Source of the DNA: CALCKU01 sp964571595
Lineage (GTDB): Bacteria; Pseudomonadota; Alphaproteobacteria; Caulobacterales; Maricaulaceae
Reading direction: 5' to 3'
Assembly: GCA_964571595.1 (NCBI GenBank)
Contig: CAZNCJ010000068.1
Coordinates: forward strand, 1-12,411
Length of the DNA stretch: 12,411 bases
Position numbers and translations under genes: made by a program. The number at the start of each line of letters is the position of its first letter. The first letter of the stretch is position 1. Shown here one piece after another: positions 1-6,496 of the stretch. Below the pieces are notes generated by a model. It did not search any database. It saw only the letters and a program-made list of their open reading frames with translations, and was not told the origin of the DNA.

Positions 1-185
1 TCAAAAAAGGCATTATCGACCCTGTGAAAGTTGTCCGCACAGCCCTTATGGACGCCTCCTCTGTGGCTGGTCTTATCTTAACGACTGAGGCCGCTATCGC
101 CGAAGCCCCTAAGAAGGACTCTGGTCCGGCTATGCCTGATATGGGCGGCATGGGCGGTATGGGAGGTATGGGAGGTATGATGTAG
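1..185 (+). CDS. groL: Chaperonin GroEL, C-terminal end (5'-partial)
   Basis: This is the last 60 codons of the 60-kDa chaperonin, which forms the double-ring ATP-driven folding chamber with GroES in the cytoplasm. Reading from base 3, the protein has the conserved end of the equatorial domain (DPVKVVRTALMDASSVAGL, then LTTEAAIAE), a short Lys-rich stretch, and the classic flexible tail of repeated Gly-Gly-Met ending in Met-Met before TAG at 183-185. The tail is the diagnostic feature of group I chaperonins. The start lies outside the window. It is the only recognised plus-strand gene here and converges on the TadG-like gene. The sequence shows no defect. Heat-shock control is usual for the family, but the promoter is not in view. 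Confidence 0.97.
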   Translation, partial: KKGIIDPVKVVRTALMDASSVAGLILTTEAAIAEAPKKDSGPAMPDMGGMGGMGGMGGMM

Positions 186-231
186 GACGTGAGATTTAAT
201 CCAGTGGTTTAAATCGCCGTTCTACCGCGAA

Positions 232-251
232 GGCGAAGGTTTATCTTCGCC
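232..251 (+). repeat. Small hairpin downstream of groL
   Basis: A perfect 7-bp inverted repeat, GGCGAAG (232-238) and CTTCGCC (245-251), has a 6-base loop and lies between the groL stop and the terminator. No T-run follows, so it is not itself a convincing terminator. It could stabilise the 3' end of the groL transcript or act as a first pause site. Its function is inferred. Confidence 0.4.
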
Positions 252-278
252 GCAGCGGCTTCTCGAACTACCAAATTT

Positions 279-308
279 AAGGCGGCCTCTTAAAGGGGCC
301 GCCTTTTT
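279..308. terminator. Rho-independent terminator of groL, probably bidirectional
   Basis: A GC-rich inverted repeat, AAGGCGGCC (279-287) and GGCCGCCTT (297-305), with a 9-base loop is followed on the plus strand by a T-rich run. It sits about 95 bases after the groL stop. The flanks (CCAAAT before, ATTTGG after) extend the symmetry. Read on the minus strand, the same stem is followed by TTAAATTT, so it may also end transcripts of the convergent TadG-like gene. Confidence 0.85.
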
Positions 309-332
309 ATTTGGTAAATCTATTTCCTCCTC

Positions 333-353
333 ACCCCGCACCCCGCACCCCGC
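333..353. repeat. Three tandem copies of a 7-bp unit
   Basis: ACCCCGC is repeated three times head to tail (333-339, 340-346, 347-353) in the intergenic space between the terminator and the second stop of the TadG-like frame. It is a short slippage-prone tract with no visible coding role. The whole stretch 186-382 holds no supported gene, only this repeat, the terminator and the small hairpin. Confidence 0.6.
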
Positions 354-382
354 CCCTAATGAGACCCCAGCGGCGTAGCGCC

Positions 383-574
383 CTATTCGACCAAGAGGAC
401 GGTTTTTGTATCACTTGCCGAAGTGTTGCTTTGCGAGGATTCGAGGCCAAGGCGCGTAGAGTTGATAATGAAACTATTGGCGACGAGGTTCATTTTATAA
501 CTGCGCAGTGAAGAGCCGCTATTAAAGATCACGCCACGACTTGGCAGATACATGACGCCTTCAAATTCAAAGCC
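383..574 (-). pseudogene. Continuation of the TadG-like gene beyond an in-frame UGA
   Basis: Directly after the UGA stop at 575-577 the same frame stays open for 63 codons, to TAG at 383-385. The translation continues the style of the upstream protein: GFEFEGVMYLPSRGVIFNSG gives another strand-turn unit of the Asn/Ser/Gly type. The frame then ends in VLLVE, much like the usual hydrophobic-Val-Glu ending of TadG-like proteins as I know the family. This makes 575-577 look like a recent nonsense change, perhaps from an Arg or Gln codon, or a sequencing error, rather than the true end. Because this stretch is contiguous and in frame, the intact gene would be 383-1582 and encode 399 residues. Readthrough cannot be excluded, but no special context is visible. 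Confidence 0.75.
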
Positions 575-1582
575 TCAATTATCATTTAGTATGAATTGAG
601 AGTTTGGCAAATTTGGGGCCTCTGTCATAAAGGCGCCCGCATATGGCCCGCTCGTCGGGGCGGTGAAGCTGGCTTCTACGCCGCTATTGAACTGGATTTT
701 AGAGCTATCGGCATAATAAAAGGTCACGCCTGTGCCGCTCCAGTTTCCACCATTTACATTCCACCCGCCATTTCTGATAACATAAAGCCCCGGCTCGAAG
801 GTCACATTCGCGCCGCCATTATTGAAATTATGCCAGCCACAATAAACCCCGGGCGACATGGTCATATGATTGCTATTATAATTCCCGCTATTGAAGTCGC
901 AGCTCGATGAAGATGGCACAGGATATTTATTCGCAAAAGGGTCCGCTGGCACCGCGCAATTCGTATCCAGATTAGGCACTGATGACCCTGAATTATTTAT
1001 AATATTATGGCCAGCCACACAAATCTCTTCTGCCTCTATATTCGTGCCGCCATTTACTATAATGGCTGGCGTGCGTGTGGAATGGACTTGCACTTTGCAT
1101 TCAGGGGCCATGAGATTAGCCCCGCTATTGAACAACAATCCCGGATTAGCCGTCTCGCTTAGCGCGATAATACAGGGCGCGTCTTCAGTGGCAGCCCCTA
1201 TTTGCGCAATGCTCTTACCTGAAATCCGCATGATATCCTTATTGAGCAATCCTGCAAAGAAGAGCGGGACATTCCCCGAAGCTGTCCCAACAATCTGATT
1301 GCCATCAATATTAAACTCGACAGAAATGGACTCAATATTGGCCTCCTGTCTTGCGATATTATTGTTAAATAAGAGGGTGTTTTTTGCCTTGAAATCAGAT
1401 TGATCAGAAATTCTGGCGGCATATAATGTGGCATTATCAAGCACATCTTGCAGGCTTTTATCCATAGATTGCGCCCGCGAGCTTTCAAGTGCGACGGCAG
1501 CCACAGCCCCAATCACACCCACAGACAAAGCGGCTATAACAGAGAAATTCCCAGCTTCAGATTCCCAAAATTTACGTATCAT
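575..1582 (-). CDS. TadG-like (TadE/G family) exported protein, apparently cut short by UGA
   Basis: The product is 335 residues as read to the first stop. Residues 1-60 match the TadG-like N-terminal module of Flp/Tad pilus assembly: a short charged start with Gly-Asn before the helix, a hydrophobic segment (about 14-32) and the helix QDVLDNATLYAARISD, the usual post-membrane helix. The protein is thus predicted to be anchored in the inner membrane with its body outside. Residues 130-335 are rich in Asn, Gly and Ser, with recurring FNSG, VNGG and FNNGG units, suggesting a beta-helix-like fold. Cysteines in this body could form disulphides. There is a possible AGGGG ribosome-binding stretch before ATG. 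No other tad genes are nearby, so it may be a stand-alone surface protein and not part of a pilus cluster. The frame continues past the stop (see 383-574). Confidence 0.8.
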   Translation of the reverse strand: MIRKFWESEAGNFSVIAALSVGVIGAVAAVALESSRAQSMDKSLQDVLDNATLYAARISDQSDFKAKNTLLFNNNIARQEANIESISVEFNIDGNQIVGTASGNVPLFFAGLLNKDIMRISGKSIAQIGAATEDAPCIIALSETANPGLLFNSGANLMAPECKVQVHSTRTPAIIVNGGTNIEAEEICVAGHNIINNSGSSVPNLDTNCAVPADPFANKYPVPSSSSCDFNSGNYNSNHMTMSPGVYCGWHNFNNGGANVTFEPGLYVIRNGGWNVNGGNWSGTGVTFYYADSSKIQFNSGVEASFTAPTSGPYAGAFMTEAPNLPNSQFILNDN

Positions 1583-1807
1583 AGGTTGCGCCCCTGATGT
1601 TTTATATTTTCAGCTGATTAACTGAAATTTTTAAACCTCGCCTTAAAGAGCGTGGTTAAAATTTATATAATTTTGACTTAAATATAGGGAATATAAGCCT
1701 TTTTTAGCCCGCGGATTTTAAGGATTTAGACCACATCGAAACAGGTTAAATCACTGTTTTTAATGTAATAAATTTCACCCAACACCCTTGCGAGAAAAAA
1801 ACACACG
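1583..1807. other. Intergenic, AT-rich; probable promoter region of the TadG-like gene
   Basis: These 225 bases contain no supported gene. They are much richer in A and T than the neighbours, with many TTAA tetramers. Two weak inverted repeats occur: TTTCAG (1608-1613) with CTGAAA (1622-1627), and AAACAG (1739-1744) with CTGTTT (1754-1759). The second may slow transcripts leaving the kinase gene. A T-run follows the kinase stop on the minus strand without a clear stem. The promoter of the TadG-like gene should lie here, but I cannot assign its -35 and -10 with confidence. Confidence 0.4.
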
Positions 1808-3373
1808 TCACTTTACGCCTTTATTCGCCTTCGGATTTGCTTTCGCCCGTGGGAAGGTAAGTTTCGCGCACAGCCCCGTCCAACTCTCTTGGCCTTTAAG
1901 GGCGGGGCTTGTCTGGGTGGTTACCACCCCGCCTTTTACCTTCTTGACGCTGGGCGTCAGCATGGGCGCGGCGCGTTTAAAGCCCTCAGAGAGGTCAAAT
2001 TCGGCATTATGTAAATCGGCAATCGCGTCCACCATAGCCAGCCCTAGCCCGCTACCCGGCAAGGTACGGCTCTGGTCAAGGCGGACAAAGCGGTCCTTGA
2101 CGCGCTGGCGGTCCGCTTCGGGGATACCCGGCCCGTCATCTGTCACGCTAATCTGTGTACGTCCAGATTTACCGCGCTTAAGGCTAAGCGTAATCCGCCC
2201 CCCTTTCGGGGTATATTTAATCGCATTTTCAACCAGATTGGAGACAGCCTGCGAGATCAGCCCCCTATCGGCCAATATATGCGAGCCCCCGGCTATTTTG
2301 GCGCTAAACTCCAAACCGGCCTCATCACAGGCAGGCTCGTAAAGCTCGGCTATATCGTCTAAAATGGGTTTGGGGTCGACCAGAACAAGCAGTTCACGTC
2401 GCTCTCCGGCTTCCAGTCGGGCAATACGTAAAACGGAATCAAATGTGCGCAATAATTCCCCTGCATCATCAGCAGCCGCGTAAAGCACATCACTCGAGGT
2501 CGGGTCTTTAATCTCGGCGGCGGCACTATCAAGACGGGTACGCAGGCGGGTTAAGGGCGAGCGCAGATCATGGGCGATACTATCGCCAGCATAGCGCATA
2601 GCTTTCATCAGGCGGTCAATATGATCCAGCATGGAATTTAGATGCTCAGCTAGAAGATCAAGCTCGTCCTCTGAATAATTACGCGGGGCGCGGCGGTCCA
2701 AATGCCCTGCCCGGACATCTGTAGCCAGCCTGTTAAAGTCCTCCACCCGGCGCGAGAAACGGCGCGAGACATACCAGCCAGACAGCAAGCCGAGTGCGAG
2801 GGCCAAAAGCGCGGAGGTGAGAATGGCCGTTCTGATACGTTCGGCATTTCGCATGGTTGGCTCGACATCACGCCCGACGATTAGCACACCTGCGACTTTG
2901 TCCTCGATTTTCAAAGGCGTGGCAATGGCGCGCGAGCGGCGCGCTTGTAAGTCTGAGGCTTCGCTATCGCGGTAAGTCAGCTCGAACTCAACAGTGCGGT
3001 AATCACTACCAAAACGGTTTTGCAATATGCCGACGCGCGGCTTGTTCTCGGCTTCGGGGAATTCATTGATATTACCAGAGAGAATGGGCGGGCCGTTAAA
3101 ATTCGCGGCCCGAAAAAGGTAGAGCCCCTCACCCGATGTCATTCGCAAAATAACTTCGCCCTGAACCGCAATCGGGCCTTTATCCTTATATAAGGTCTCC
3201 AGCTCGCCAATTTCCGTCAATATGTCATTATCAACGCGCTGGAGTTCAGAAACGACAGTCGCGTAATAGACATAGCTCAGCGAGACAATAGAAGAAACTA
3301 CAAACAGGCTGGCCGCCAAAAGCGTCAGCCTGAATAGAGTGTTTCTATATAGTTTTTTAAGCGCCTCTATCAT
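1808..3373 (-). CDS. Sensor histidine kinase (OmpR-partner type) with C-terminal insertion
   Basis: This 521-residue inner-membrane kinase senses through its periplasmic part and phosphorylates the regulator encoded just upstream. In order: membrane segment about 16-38, periplasmic domain about 40-180, second membrane segment about 183-203, HAMP linker about 204-256, and the H-box SIAHDLRSPLTRLR with phospho-acceptor His268. The ATPase domain follows, with N-box NLVENAIKYTP (key Asn383), G1 DDGPGIP (412-418) and G2 GSGLGLAMV (440-448). All catalytic motifs are intact. The oddity is at the C terminus. The last beta strand, normally right after the G2 helix, is delayed by about 35 Lys/Thr/Pro-rich residues (465-499) before GLCAKLTFPRA. 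The regulator ends 54 bases upstream, so the two are probably co-transcribed after degP. The ribosome-binding site before ATG is weak. Confidence 0.93.
   Translation of the reverse strand: MIEALKKLYRNTLFRLTLLAASLFVVSSIVSLSYVYYATVVSELQRVDNDILTEIGELETLYKDKGPIAVQGEVILRMTSGEGLYLFRAANFNGPPILSGNINEFPEAENKPRVGILQNRFGSDYRTVEFELTYRDSEASDLQARRSRAIATPLKIEDKVAGVLIVGRDVEPTMRNAERIRTAILTSALLALALGLLSGWYVSRRFSRRVEDFNRLATDVRAGHLDRRAPRNYSEDELDLLAEHLNSMLDHIDRLMKAMRYAGDSIAHDLRSPLTRLRTRLDSAAAEIKDPTSSDVLYAAADDAGELLRTFDSVLRIARLEAGERRELLVLVDPKPILDDIAELYEPACDEAGLEFSAKIAGGSHILADRGLISQAVSNLVENAIKYTPKGGRITLSLKRGKSGRTQISVTDDGPGIPEADRQRVKDRFVRLDQSRTLPGSGLGLAMVDAIADLHNAEFDLSEGFKRAAPMLTPSVKKVKGGVVTTQTSPALKGQESWTGLCAKLTFPRAKANPKANKGVK
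1877..1981 (-). repeat. Hairpin-rich in-frame insertion within the kinase gene
   Basis: This segment encodes kinase residues about 465-499, which interrupt the expected join between the G2 helix and the final strand. It holds GGCGGGG (1901-1907) pairing with CCCCGCC (1927-1933), a nested GGTGG-TTA-CCACC (1916-1928), and GACGC-TGG-GCGTC (1946-1958). Such self-complementary inserts that keep a gene open recall the palindromic elements found inside Rickettsia genes. That parallel is an inference, and no second copy is visible in this window. Confidence 0.45.
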
Positions 3374-3427
3374 AGCGAACTTAAGCTAGGACGCCTGCCC
3401 GTCAGCTGCAAGTCTTTAAGGACAAAG

Positions 3428-4099
3428 CTAGACCTGCAAGCGATAACCTGCACCGCGCACAGTGTGTAATAAGGGGACTTCAAACTCCTTATCAATTTTG
3501 CCGCGCAGTCGTGAAATATGGACGTCAATGACATTTGTCTGGGGGTCAAAGTGATAATCCCAAACTTTTTCAAGTAACATAGTCCGTGTCACAACGCGTC
3601 CCGAATGACGCATCAGACATTCCAGCAGGCGAAATTCACGCGGCTGCAAGAGCACATTTTTACCCGCACGTTTCACAGTGCGCGCCAAAAGATCCATTTC
3701 CAGATCTCCGACCTTGAGCTTGGTCACTGCCGCACTTGGATCAGACCGACGCCCAATCGCTTCGACGCGGGCCAGAAGCTCGGTAAAAGAATAAGGCTTG
3801 GCCAGATAATCATCGCCACCAGCGCGCAGACCTTCTACTTTCTGGTCGACCTCGCCTAGCGCAGATAAAATCAATACGGGCGTAGAATCGCCGTCCTCGC
3901 GCAAAGCACCCAATAGCTCCAAACCGTCCAGTTTAGGCAACATACGGTCCAGAATTAAAGCATCATAATCTGCTGAGCGGGCCATTTCGAGGCCAAGATC
4001 ACCATCAGGGGCCAAATCCACCACATGGCCGGCCTCCATTAAGCCTTTACGGACAAAATCTGCTGCAACCTCATCGTCCTCAACGACTAAAATTCTCAT
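3428..4099 (-). CDS. OmpR-family response regulator (degP-linked)
   Basis: This is a 223-residue cytoplasmic transcription factor. The receiver domain (1-115) has the acidic pocket VVEDDE, phospho-acceptor Asp51 (ALILDRMLP), Ser79 and the conserved Lys101-Pro pair. The winged-helix DNA-binding domain (about 125-223) has the family signatures LQPREFRLLECLMRHSGRVV, then NVIDVHISRLRGKI and the terminal RGAGYRL. Length and motifs are all normal. A clear ribosome-binding site (AGGAG, six bases before ATG) sets the start. It lies 53 bases after the protease and 54 before its kinase partner. The natural targets are inferred to include the protease operon, since operator-like repeats lie upstream of degP. 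Exact orthology to CpxR, FeuP or another named regulator cannot be decided from the sequence alone. Confidence 0.95.
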   Translation of the reverse strand: MRILVVEDDEVAADFVRKGLMEAGHVVDLAPDGDLGLEMARSADYDALILDRMLPKLDGLELLGALREDGDSTPVLILSALGEVDQKVEGLRAGGDDYLAKPYSFTELLARVEAIGRRSDPSAAVTKLKVGDLEMDLLARTVKRAGKNVLLQPREFRLLECLMRHSGRVVTRTMLLEKVWDYHFDPQTNVIDVHISRLRGKIDKEFEVPLLHTVRGAGYRLQV

Positions 4100-4122
4100 A
4101 TATGTCTCCTATATCCATTTAT

Positions 4123-4141
4123 GGCTGGGTCGAAACCAGCC
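4123..4141 (-). repeat. Hairpin between the protease and regulator genes
   Basis: GGCTGG (4123-4128) and CCAGCC (4136-4141) form a 6-bp GC-rich stem with a 7-base loop, just after the protease stop and about 12 bases before the AGGAG site of the regulator. No T-run follows on the minus strand, so it is unlikely to end transcription. It may protect the protease message 3' end or set a lower expression level for the regulator and kinase. Confidence 0.45.
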
Positions 4142-4152
4142 GAATGTCTTTG

Positions 4153-5718
4153 TTAGGCAAAGGGTAAAGAGACAAAGCTCTCTCCGCCATTTGTAAGCCT
4201 AACTTTTAACGTCAGTGATGAATGCCCTGCCCGTTTGGCCTTATTGACCATATTGCGAAACTGGCTGACACTCGGAATGGGCTGGTGATCTGCTTCTAGC
4301 AATACCATGCCCGCTTTTATCCCCTTTAAGTCTGCCTGAGAGCCGGGCGATACGTTTTCAACGTAAACACCGACCTGATCAGGTGACATTCCAATCGAGT
4401 CCCGAAAGGTTGCGCTTAGATCCACAAGCGACAAACCGGCTCCCACGCTCTCATTACTGCGCGGGCCCTCAGGGGCGGCGCTCGATTCTGAGGCGACAGC
4501 CGCAGACACACTGCTTTCGACAACATCCTTTTCAGGACGTTCTTCAATCTTGATTTCAATGGTTTGTGAGACCTCTTCACGCTCAATAATCATTCTGATC
4601 AAATCACCCGGACGCGCCCGTCCAATAAGGCGGGTGGCCTCCACCGAGTTCAGCACAGCTTGTCCGTTAATGTTCAGAATAATATCATCAACCAGAAGTC
4701 CGTTTTTCTCCGCCGGACCGCCCGCAAACAGGCTGTGTATCGTCGCGCCCGCCCGGTAAATCCCTTCTTCATTATCAAGTGTATATTCAGCCGTACGCAG
4801 ACCCGCGCCTAACCAACCACGGCGCACACGTCCGTCACGGCGTAAGGCCACAATAACTTCTTCGGCCGTATAATGGGGTATGGCAAAGGCAATACCGACA
4901 CTCGCACCCGTCGGAGAATAAATCGCTGAGTTAACCCCGACAACTTCGCCTTTGGGGTTAAATAACGGCCCGCCCGAATTACCCGTATTTATCGTGGCAT
5001 CCGTCTGGATATAATCGACATAAGAGCCACTATCCACACTGTCGCGACCAATAGCGGAAATAATACCCAAGCTGGTGGACTGTCCGATACCAAAGGGATT
5101 ACCAATGGCGATAACATAATCACCAATACGAATTTTCTCACCGTGATAAAACGGAACTGTCGGGAAATTACGCTTATGATCAATTTGCAAAAGTGCCAGA
5201 TCGGTTTCAGCATCCGTGCCCATAATATTTGCCGGAAGCGACTCGCCATTATTAAACTCTATCGCGATATTATCTCCGCCCTCAATGACGTGATAATTTG
5301 TCACCACCTCACCCTTGGGTGAAATAATAAATCCCGAGCCTTGGCCTAATGTCGTGGTTTCACCTGAATCGGTTGTGACTTTAATATTGACCACAGCCGG
5401 GCTGATACGTTCGACAAGATCGGCCAGTGATTCCGGCTGGCCTACGGATAATATAGGACTGCGCGTGGTCGGCACGGTTTGAGCCTGTTGGGGTTGCTGG
5501 GCCTGTTGCGGGGCTTGTTGTAATTGAGTAAACTGTAAGCGCGTTTGCGGGAGTTCGGACTGTGTGGGTACAGTTTCAGACGTGATTGGCTGAGAAGGCG
5601 CGGTTTGGGCGGTGGCAAAATGCGAAAGCCCACAAAACAAAGCCAGCCCAAGGCAAGCCTTTTTTGTGAAATGCACGGGCATTTCTAAATTATGTTTTTC
5701 AATTAAAAATACGGGCAC
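4153..5718 (-). CDS. degP: Periplasmic serine endoprotease of the Do/HtrA family (DegP-like)
   Basis: This is a 521-residue secreted protease/chaperone that degrades misfolded envelope proteins. A signal peptide (positive HFTKKA, then hydrophobic ACLGLALFCGLSHFATA) is followed by a Gln-rich linker, a trypsin-like domain and two PDZ domains (roughly 290-385 and 425-515). The catalytic triad is intact: His143 (TNYHVIEGG), Asp173 (AETDLALLQID) and Ser248 (TGNSGGPLF). Downstream lies VGIAFAIP, also typical. The start is uncertain. The chosen GTG (5716-5718) has GGAG six bases before it. The ATG at 5680-5682 would give a more standard signal peptide but has only a weak site. A TTG at 5740-5742 would extend the frame further but is unlikely. 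The gene heads the degP-RR-HK set, an arrangement seen in other alphaproteobacteria. Between Do paralogues the symbol is a family-level call. Confidence 0.93.
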   Translation of the reverse strand: MPVFLIEKHNLEMPVHFTKKACLGLALFCGLSHFATAQTAPSQPITSETVPTQSELPQTRLQFTQLQQAPQQAQQPQQAQTVPTTRSPILSVGQPESLADLVERISPAVVNIKVTTDSGETTTLGQGSGFIISPKGEVVTNYHVIEGGDNIAIEFNNGESLPANIMGTDAETDLALLQIDHKRNFPTVPFYHGEKIRIGDYVIAIGNPFGIGQSTSLGIISAIGRDSVDSGSYVDYIQTDATINTGNSGGPLFNPKGEVVGVNSAIYSPTGASVGIAFAIPHYTAEEVIVALRRDGRVRRGWLGAGLRTAEYTLDNEEGIYRAGATIHSLFAGGPAEKNGLLVDDIILNINGQAVLNSVEATRLIGRARPGDLIRMIIEREEVSQTIEIKIEERPEKDVVESSVSAAVASESSAAPEGPRSNESVGAGLSLVDLSATFRDSIGMSPDQVGVYVENVSPGSQADLKGIKAGMVLLEADHQPIPSVSQFRNMVNKAKRAGHSSLTLKVRLTNGGESFVSLPFA

Positions 5719-5765
5719 ACATATCTCCGTCAGTAAAAGCAAGTTTGCAGGCTTACATATATCGT

Positions 5766-5796
5766 AATCATGTCCAAATCATGACAAAAATGTCAT
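5766..5796 (-). promoter_or_regulatory. Candidate response-regulator operator upstream of degP
   Basis: On the plus strand AATCATG occurs at 5766-5772 and again at 5777-5783, exactly 11 bases apart, the helical-turn spacing favoured by OmpR-type dimers. The second copy runs into a perfect palindrome, ATGACA-AAAA-TGTCAT (5781-5796). All lie between the methyltransferase stop and the protease start. The palindrome could alternatively be a weak terminator for the methyltransferase, but it lacks a T-run on the minus strand. Binding is inferred. Confidence 0.45.
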
Positions 5797-5805
5797 AATT
5801 CTGCG

Positions 5806-6465
5806 TCAGGAGATTTTTTCAAAAATAATCAGCCTATTTTCTTTAGGCATCTCTATCCGCTTGGACATATTAAAACCCGCATCTGCAAATATATGCTTAA
5901 CAGATGATAAATTTCTGACCCCCCATGCAGGATTTCTGGCTTTTAGATTCGCATCAAATCTGAGATTAGATTCCGCCGTGAGATCACCCTCATGAAATGG
6001 GCCGTAAAGCGCCGCAAATGCACCGGGTTTTAGAAGGCTTTTCGCACCGTCCACTAACCCCAAACAGGCCTCCCACGGCGCGATATGGATCATATTTGCG
6101 CAATAGATCATATCATATGATGTTACGGGCAGGCCTTCTGCCCACCCTTCTTTGCAAACATCAATATCCAGCGAGGCTAACATATTACCCGCACCGTTTA
6201 GCTGGCAATCCTGCGCCCATGCCAATTGGCTGGCACGTGATTCACTGTCAGGGTCACTGGTTTGCCAGATTATATCGGGCCGCTCTGTGCACATATGATA
6301 GCCATGCTCCCCCGTCCCAGAAGCTATCTCTAATATGCGCGCTGATTTTTTTATAAAAGGCTGCAAGGCTTGAGAAATGGGACCTTTATTTCGTTCTGCG
6401 GACGGGGAATATCGCTTAGCCCCTTCTTGCGTACGGGTTTCCAAATGGATCGGATCTTTTGGCAT
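5806..6465 (-). CDS. DUF938-type SAM-dependent methyltransferase
   Basis: This 219-residue, probably soluble protein has the class I Rossmann methyltransferase layout. Motif I is ILEIASGTGEHGYH (about 44-57), the SAM-binding loop. The acidic end of strand 2 is QTSDPD. Strand 4 is YDMIYCANMIHIAPW (about 119-133), and the following strand is FAALYGPF. The C-terminal SNLRFDANLKARNPAWGVR stretch is characteristic of the DUF938 family as I know it. The substrate of that family is not established, so none is given. Length is normal and no key motif is missing. It begins 31 bases after the kinase stop on the same strand, so it is probably the last gene of the PepSY-RR-HK unit. Its ribosome-binding site is weak. 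Confidence 0.85.
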   Translation of the reverse strand: MPKDPIHLETRTQEGAKRYSPSAERNKGPISQALQPFIKKSARILEIASGTGEHGYHMCTERPDIIWQTSDPDSESRASQLAWAQDCQLNGAGNMLASLDIDVCKEGWAEGLPVTSYDMIYCANMIHIAPWEACLGLVDGAKSLLKPGAFAALYGPFHEGDLTAESNLRFDANLKARNPAWGVRNLSSVKHIFADAGFNMSKRIEMPKENRLIIFEKIS

Positions 6466-6496
6466 ATCGGCTCTTTAAGGCTTTGATTTTATAGGT

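Noticed and set aside
311..511. Plus-strand open frame of 66 codons after the groL terminator
   Set aside because: It is antisense to the continuation of the TadG-like frame, its product has no recognisable feature, and it starts in the terminator region.
575..577. UGA as selenocysteine codon or as a reassigned sense codon
   Set aside because: No clear selenocysteine hairpin was seen after it, the family has no known selenoprotein, and several genes here end normally at UGA.
1618..1763. Series of TTAA tetramers that could be CtrA sites
   Set aside because: The neighbouring TTAA boxes are separated by 8-10 bases, not the 7 of the CtrA consensus TTAA-N7-TTAA, and the region is generally AT-rich.
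1788..2342. Plus-strand open frame of 184 codons opposite the sensor kinase
   Set aside because: It is a shadow of a well-supported kinase gene with intact ATPase motifs, and its translation is low-complexity Arg/Pro/Ser.
3377..3387. 11-base string GAACTTAAGCT shared with 9182-9192 as a common regulatory element
   Set aside because: Several matching 11-mers are expected by chance in a window of this size, and the first copy lies inside a short gap between operon genes.
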